Below are positions 57,786 through 64,000 of a stretch of DNA of 64,000 nucleotides, piece after piece (the stretch's first letter is position 1; the number at the start of each line of letters is the position of its first letter). The stretch lies in the NCBI RefSeq assembly GCF_000003815.2, contig NC_049983.1, forward strand, positions 14,204,240 through 14,268,239, in the 5' to 3' direction. The position numbers and the translations under genes were made by a program. This DNA comes from Branchiostoma floridae. Lineage: Eukaryota; Chordata; Leptocardii; Amphioxiformes; Branchiostomatidae. The notes below the pieces were generated by a model. The model did not search any database. It saw only the letters and a program-made list of their open reading frames with translations, and was not told the origin of the DNA.

Positions 57786-59167
57786 GGTCAGTCTTCTCTT
57801 GGCCAGGGGAGAAAAAAAGTAACGTTTCAAGATCAACTTTCTAGTGGGCCTCGGCTAGATCGTGCGTCCGGTGGTAGTTTAGAATGACGCAGTGTGTTTA
57901 GAAGGCGAGATTCCGTGAAAGGGTTCGGCAGTTTGAAACACCTCAGGCGAAATAAACGTCATCATCTTCTCGATGAGGAAACATCGGGTTAAAGTTCATA
58001 CACGTGCACCAACCAACCGAGGTAGACGAAATACGTTTCCGCCTTTCAAAATTTATTGTATGGAACTTTTGACAGCTATTGAATTAAAGACTTATACACC
58101 AGTTGATTGTTGTATGGTTAATAAATGATTTTTACCACTCTACTGCATTTATGTAGGGTTACTCTGCTGAATCATTACCCAAGTAGATCTTTCGGGGTGA
58201 CAAGATTAGAATAGAGTGCATGCTTTATCGTGATATAGCATAGAATATCAACAAGTCTGAACGTAGAGCTGGCTCCATGGAGCTATTAGTACAACTCCTT
58301 CTTCATATATGTGGAACACCACTATGAACTACTATTCAAGATGATTTTTTCGAATTCTGGTATATAAGGCACATTTTTCTGCCGTATATATAAGACACAT
58401 TCTTTTACTAGCCATAAATACCTTTCCAGGTATTATATGTAGTATCCATATATGAAAAATAAATAGATAAATGAAAAAAAAAAATACCTTTCCAGGTGGC
58501 AACAATTACCTAATGGCAAGAATTACCAATAATTAGAACTTTCCAAATGTTTTAATAAGCCCATTGAAATATCTCAGATAACAACAATCATTCTACGTAT
58601 CTCACTCTCTTCTAAACTTTTAAAAGAAATCATAGTATTTTGTTCAACATGCCCTTGACAATTTCAGAGAGACTGAAAAAACATGTTACTACATAATTGA
58701 TAAAATGACTTTAGATATAGGTATTTCATCATCTACATATATGTAGAATTAATGTACATGGTATCGCCGAGATGACTAATAATGATATAACTGCAGAATA
58801 ACGTATAAAAGACATGGAGAACATACATGAATTCAGTATATTTCAGTAAAGAAAACATATCAACTCTTCAGATATCGAGCAGATAATTGATCAATCTTAT
58901 CGATATTAATCATGATATCAAATTTACCTATTGTTTCAGCACTGTAAGAATACAGATAAGTGAGTGCACATTTTATCATACCAGCTATTAACAAAGTTAT
59001 AGATTGTAGTTTATTATTTTTCACTTCCACTATCCGTCCAGGTATCAGATGTAGTAAAATGCTGCATATGTCGATAATTTGAGAAGAATCATTCATAACC
59101 GCATGGTTTAAGACCTCCATTCTTCTTTATTGTCGGACCAAAACGTTGTGTTACTTGTGATTCTTTC
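57786..59167. other. Spacer between SL8 and SL9
   Basis: 57786-58260 is the SL8 upstream region, homologous to the SL9 upstream region. From about 58318 the sequence repeats the 3' flank seen at 53146 onward. No other gene was recognised. Confidence 0.55.
59126..59131 (-). promoter_or_regulatory. Candidate polyadenylation signal of SL9 (AATAAA on minus)
   Basis: TTTATT on the plus strand, 37 bases past the SL9 stop. A second lies at 59010-59015. Confidence 0.45.
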
Positions 59168-61815
59168 CTAAACCTTGGGTGGGTAGGCTGGATTCTGGGG
59201 GTAGGCTGGGGGTTGTCCACCCGGGTACTGCGGGTAGGCAGGAGGCTGTGCAGGGGGGTACTGGGGATACTGACCCGGTGGATACTGCACGGGCTGGGCA
59301 GCAGGAGCCATTTGGACAGCTGTGGGGCAAAAGTAATGCCATATTGTTATGCCACAAGAATGACCCAAATGAAATCACAATAAGGTAGGCAATACAAGAA
59401 AGGATTTACGAACACAATGTTTTAAGCATTACAATTAAATGTAGAAAGCATTGAAAGATATCTAGAGGGGGGGGAGCATGTCTTACATTTGGGCGAGATG
59501 TCATGTACGCTAGATAATACATTTCAGAGAAAGTACGTTCTCAAATGGAACATCACCCCTAATAACATGCATTATGTACAACTGTCTCCCATAGGACATG
59601 TAAAAAATCCCCAGCCCCTTGCGTTGAGATGACAAGCTGTGAGGGCCCACTTTGGCTAACCCGTAATAAGCCATATCATGAACCTGAATGTGTGGAGCTT
59701 ACCCTGTGGCTGTGGTTGGTTTCTCTGGCTGGACCCCTTGGCGCATGCGCAGCAGCAGAGGACACACGCCACAATGACGATGATGATCAAGACGATACAT
59801 CCCACAATTATGCCGATGATGGCGCCGATACTGTTACGACATAGGATAATTACGTTTCAGGTTATGAGTTCCTCACTATGGAAAACAATTTCCCTGTCAT
59901 AATAAAATTCCCCAGAACCAATAGTATTCAATTAAAATGACAACAGTACTAGCAATCCTGTATGACACGAATTCTGAGCTCTTCATTCGTCTAAATGTTA
60001 AACATCATCATTTAACTCATCAGGTATCGTAAGCTAACAACGGGATAAAATTTGGAAACGGTCTGACCTTTCAGACAGCAACGTCTGACCGTTTCTAAAT
60101 TGTGTAACAGATACATTGCGTATATCATTACCTAGATGTCTACCCTTCTTTCTTGTATTGCTAATAACGTAATTGAATTTTTTGGCAAAGTAAAAAAGTA
60201 CCCGAGTCGAACGGCTTTGCCAAAGGCGTCACCCACGTCACCGATGTTGACCCCGGTACAGGTGGAGGTGTCCACGATGGATTTCCAACAGTTGTCACAG
60301 CACTTGTTCCCCTCGCAGCAGTATTTCTCATCGGAATCGTCAAAAGACGGAAACGGGCGTGGGCAGTTGAAACTGGTGAAGCCAGACCCACATCGCTGTC
60401 CAGCATGGACTGATGAGAAGAGAAGAAAGTGTTATCAGAGTATGGTTAAGATAAGAGAGTTAGATTCATTATCATGTACATCAGTCTCTCTACCTCAGTG
60501 AACAATTGTACATACATATACATCCAACATCCAACTCTTTTCCACCCCTTTTCCCAATTTATTGTTCCATATACTTTCAATCTCTCAATCTCACCTTACA
60601 AGTGTTGGATTTATGCCACCTACCGACGGGTTCTAAAACAACACATTCAAAGCGGACAAGCTAACAAATTCCGAAAGTATTGATCATTTCCGCGAAACGA
60701 TTCTACAACAGTATGATATCGTGTAGCACATTATAAGTATAAGGATATCAGAGTAAACAAATATATCTAGGCATTGGTATACACAAAAGATTTCGTTGCA
60801 TATAATTAATATAACATGAACTGTGAACGTACATAGAGGATGACATCAAAATGTAATGGGCTACGAACAGCGATTTGTTGCGTTCTGATTTTACTGTAAA
60901 ATCATTTTTGAAAATTGGCATTCAAACCACCAGATTTTAAGCCTAACCGTCCATGTCTATGCTTCTCTTGAATGTCTTATTTTGACAGATTTCTAACATA
61001 TGTTGTACTGTTTACACCTGGGTTGTCTTACAGTATAGAACATTCCAGGTGATGACACACATTAAAGTCTTGAAGAAACCCGTTCTACAACTTTTGTCTG
61101 ACGCCCCACCTAGTAAAGGACGCGAAGACTGTAAACTTTTGTTTAGTCACCTTTATGTAGGAATTATCTGTACCAGACTCGAGACTTCACGTCTTTATGT
61201 GTCGTGTTTGCATAAGGAAATGTTATTTCGGTACGTAGGTCCACCTCATTGACTAGTACTTTTTACTTAATTACTCATTCAAATTAATGGCAAATACTGG
61301 AATACAAAAATATGCTGAAATTCTTTAAAGCTGTGGCGAATGTTGTCCATTTATGTAGGTTGTAGACGTGCATGTGAGCTACATGTACATTGATATTACA
61401 AATAAATTGGCTTGTTACCAGCTAGAAGATTAATCTAAGCACTAAAGAAAACGAGGATTCGTTCAGAAATGTCTTGTCGGCTTTCATTACAATGGGACCA
61501 ACGTTCTGATTACGACTTCCTCCGAAATGTCCCCTTGTAACTTAACTGTTAACGTGTCTATAGTTCTGCTAGGGGTGTATCGAACGGCAGACTAGCGATA
61601 TCTTCATGAAATCCTGACACTAACACTGTACATGGTATCTAACTAACATTCCAAAATAACTCGGTCATCTTTACACTGTTCACAGTTGGAGGAGATTCAT
61701 TTATTTTCCTTTCCACACCCAGTTGATCTGTGACAACTTACACGTATATGCACTTTATACACTTACCTGTTGTCCAGATAGTGACCAACAAAACTAAAAC
61801 GGCAATCCGGCACAT
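59168..61815 (-). CDS. SL9: Shisa-like membrane protein with two PPAY motifs, 4 exons, 178 aa
   Basis: Exons in transcript order: 61815-61767, 60409-60202, 59830-59703 and 59319-59168 (537 nt, phases 1-2-1). The signal peptide is MCRIAVLVLLVTIWTT. The Cys domain starts VHAGQRCGSGFTSFNCP, continues KYCC, KCC, DNC and STC, and is the most divergent of the SL6/8/9/10 group, with a longer segment after the last Cys (TGVNIGDVGDAFGKAVRLG). The helix begins GIGAIIG (about 88-111). Transmembrane and tail exons are near-identical to SL8, with one Pro-Gln repeat more (NQPQPQ). It is the tandem duplicate of SL8, including promoter and intron 1. Confidence 0.88.
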
Positions 61816-62669
61816 GGTCAGTCTTCTCTTGATCACGAGATAAGAAGGTAACGTTTGGCACTTTCTACGGCCCCAGTTAGATCGTACGTCCAGTGGTAGT
61901 TTAGAATGACGCAGTGTGTGAAGAAGGCCGTGAAAGATTCCGTGAAAGGGTTCGGCAGTTTGAAACACCTCAGGCGAAAAAACGTCATCGTTTTCACAAT
62001 TAATGAGGAAACATCGGGTCAAAGTTCACAGGTGCACAAACCACCCGATGTAGAAGCAATGCGTTTCCGCCTTTCGATATTTATTGCATGGTAAGTTTAA
62101 AAATTTTAAAACCATTGAAATTGGAGACTGTTGAGTGTTGTACGGTTAACAAAAATTCTTTACCGCTCTACTACATTTCTGTAGGCTTACTCCACTGAAT
62201 TATTACCCAAGTAAATCTTTCTAGATGACAAAATCAGAATATAGTGCATGCTTTATCGTAATATCATAGAATATCAACATTCAGAATTTTTTGGCCATTG
62301 ATATCTTCTAAAACACCACGTTATCAAATCAAATATACTAGATGCTCCTGTTTTGTCTTGAATAAATACGTTGCGTGACACAAGAAAAAACGGTCGAAAG
62401 TTAGTCTGCCTTTCTGTTGGCCCTGGTCATTAATCAACTAACATAACTGCTAGGTAATGAGCTATCATAAAGACATTCATCTTCTGACAAAACATATAGT
62501 GATATCATGTGATACTTTGTATTATTGTGTTATGAAATGATGTAACTATGACTTTATTACCATTGTACAATCAGGTTACAATGATCAGTCTAGTACATTA
62601 CTAGTTTGTAAGAAAGGTTTGTAAAAATGCCCATTTCATACATGCAATGTTTGTTATTTGTTGTGGTTA
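61816..62669. other. Spacer between SL9 and SL10
   Basis: It contains the SL9 upstream region (homologous to that of SL8 up to about 62285) and the SL10 3' UTR. No gene was recognised. Confidence 0.55.
62553..62558 (-). promoter_or_regulatory. Candidate polyadenylation signal of SL10 (AATAAA on minus)
   Basis: TTTATT on the plus strand, about 112 bases past the SL10 stop codon. Confidence 0.45.
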
Positions 62670-63894
62670 CTATATCTTGGCCGCCGCGTATCCCCCGTCC
62701 TGTGGATAGGCTGGATCTGACAGTGGAGGGTACGGGCCCGCAGTCTGGGGGTATGCAGGAGGGGGGTACTGTCCACCTGCAGGGGGGTACTGACCACCTG
62801 GAGGGGGGTACTGCCCGGCCGGATGAGCCACTGGGACCATCTGCTGACCTAAAACACAAGGGATGACATTCAACAGAACAATCCTTTCTGATCCATTTGG
62901 GAACCATATACTGGACCATCTGCACATTGCATTACATTCCTTGCAACCAAGGAGCTTTGATGAAAGCTCCTATTGAAAGCTTGTTGCAACGTACATCACT
63001 TGTGAGAACTTGAGACGGTCTCACCCCAGATGTAACATTAGTAAACACGTTAGACGTATATGACTTATACATAGTAATTCAGAATAATAAAAGTTGCTTT
63101 TTTGCTGTACATTTTTTAAATCTAAATCACATTGTTGTAAATTTCGGAGATAACTTTGAGTGTATTTGTTGTTTGAATTATTTCTACCTTGTGCTCTCGG
63201 GCGACTTTGCTGCTTGCTCATGTAGATGCAGCAGCACACACAGGCCACGATGATGATGACTATACCGACTATAACGGCCACCGCGATGCCGATTATGGCA
63301 CCGATGCTAAGAAAAGTATATCAAATGAGTCCATGTTAAGCAAACAAACGAACAAGCAAACACAGAGCAAATATATCGTCTTTGTGTTATTAATATGTTA
63401 TAATTCATACAGTTTGCCCGACCGCAAATATACCTTTGCTATACCTTACTTAGTAAACCCTGGTCATTTTTGATGGCATTAATAACATCGATTGATTGAG
63501 TACTCGTAATTGAATGATGAAACAACCTGATAGACCACTACATGAAGAACTAGGAAGCACCGCTAGGACGCATTGCAGACACAGGCAGCAGTGTGTATGG
63601 ATAGGACAGAACTTTGTGAAAAGGAAAAATGTATAAACATTGCTTGTGCTTCCTTCTTCCGTAAATTGCTCATTGTATGATATATAGATATTGGAAAATA
63701 CCCGAGTTGCAGCGCCTTGCCGGCGACATTGCCCCAGTGGCCGGTACAAGCCGAGGTGTCGACATCAGACTCCCAACAGTCGTCACAACAGTCATTATCA
63801 CAGCAGTAGATGTCGTCATTGTCGTCAATCAACGGCCTTGGGCAGTTGAATGTGGTGAGCCCCCCAAAAGCCCGACATTGCTCTCCAGCAACAA
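62670..63894 (-). CDS. SL10: Shisa-like membrane protein, 5' end beyond the window
   Basis: Visible exons in transcript order: 63894-63702 (Cys domain), 63306-63188 (transmembrane) and 62848-62670 (tail). The signal-peptide exon must lie past 64000. The Cys domain starts VVAGEQCRAFGG and has FNCP, IYCC, DCC, DDC and SAC, with a shortened loop between the CC pairs. The transmembrane exon begins GIGAIIG, ends VCCCIYMSKQQ. The tail has QYPPPGG repeats, a PPAY (YPPPAYPQ) and ends AAAKI. Phases fit the array plan. Its Cys exon and adjoining intron sequence closely match SL8, which marks it as the likely donor type for the SL8 mosaic. Confidence 0.85.
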
Positions 63895-64000
63895 CTGTAC
63901 AGCAATAAAAAGCAACACCACGTAGTAAGTCCTGTCCTACCAGTAATACTACAGGATTCCGTTTGTCATTTCCCCATATCTATATTCTACCATCAAACCG

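Larger units (their letters stand above)
53146..58260. repeat. Tandem duplication unit A (carries SL8)
   Basis: The 3' flank, exons 4 and 3, part of intron 2, intron 1, exon 1 and the upstream region all align with unit B at about 58318-62285. Unit A is longer because of the foreign Cys-exon segment (about 55408-56400), the transposon at 55578-56058 and a LINE fragment at 56746-57176. Confidence 0.75.
58318..62285. repeat. Tandem duplication unit B (carries SL9)
   Basis: Homologous to unit A (53146-58260) in flanks, promoter, intron 1 and exons 1, 3 and 4, but with its own Cys exon and without the insertions of unit A. Confidence 0.75.

Noticed and set aside
1-64000. CRISPR arrays, operons or ribosome binding sites
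   Set aside because: Repeats lack regular spacers and the genes are spliced; this is eukaryotic DNA.

Overview
This is a eukaryotic genomic window with spliced genes, GT-AG introns, dense small DNA transposons and one 100-base run of N (36172-36271). The receptor tyrosine kinase type, the lineage-expanded gene array and the repeat style suggest an invertebrate deuterostome, most likely amphioxus (Branchiostoma). That assignment is inferred from sequence character only; I could not run a database search.

The window is dominated by a tandem array of ten related genes, called SL1 to SL10 here. They encode small type I membrane proteins of the Shisa-like/STMC6 kind: signal peptide, a compact domain with the pattern C..CP..YCC..CC..C..C, one transmembrane helix starting near G-A-[IM]-[IV]-G, a cysteine cluster just inside the membrane, and usually a Pro/Tyr/Gln-rich tail with PPxY motifs. 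I rebuilt the exons by hand from splice signals and reading phase. Nearly all genes use one modular plan: exon 1 signal peptide (ends phase 1), exon 2 Cys domain (1 to 2), exon 3 transmembrane (2 to 1), exon 4 tail. In SL3 and SL4 an extra phase-0 intron splits the Cys domain. Every complete model sums to a whole number of codons.

Layout: SL1 (3813-19982) and SL2 (21818/21872-25675) are on the plus strand. SL3 (27260-29580), SL4 (30590-33171) and SL5 (34472-38845) are on the minus strand; SL5 lacks its Cys exon, which probably lies in the N gap. A single-exon receptor tyrosine kinase with cadherin, EGF, Ig and EGF modules (42264-44957, plus) interrupts the array. SL6 (46763-49849), SL7 (50620-52704), SL8 (54050-57785), SL9 (59168-61815) and SL10 (62670 to beyond the right edge) follow on the minus strand. 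SL8 and SL9 form a recent tandem duplication, but the Cys exon of SL8 with its flanking intron matches SL10/SL6 instead, so the ectodomain exon has been swapped or converted independently of the tail.

Introns and spacers hold several mobile elements. The clearest is a 917-bp element with 50-bp terminal inverted repeats and TAA target duplications, nested inside an older dispersed repeat whose empty counterpart lies in SL6. There are also fold-back MITEs, two LINE 3' fragments and a tRNA-like element. In function, the array encodes a set of membrane adaptors whose ectodomains vary while the tails keep WW-domain docking motifs; SL1 and SL7 instead end in PDZ-ligand-like sequences. Any functional link to the neighbouring kinase is speculation.
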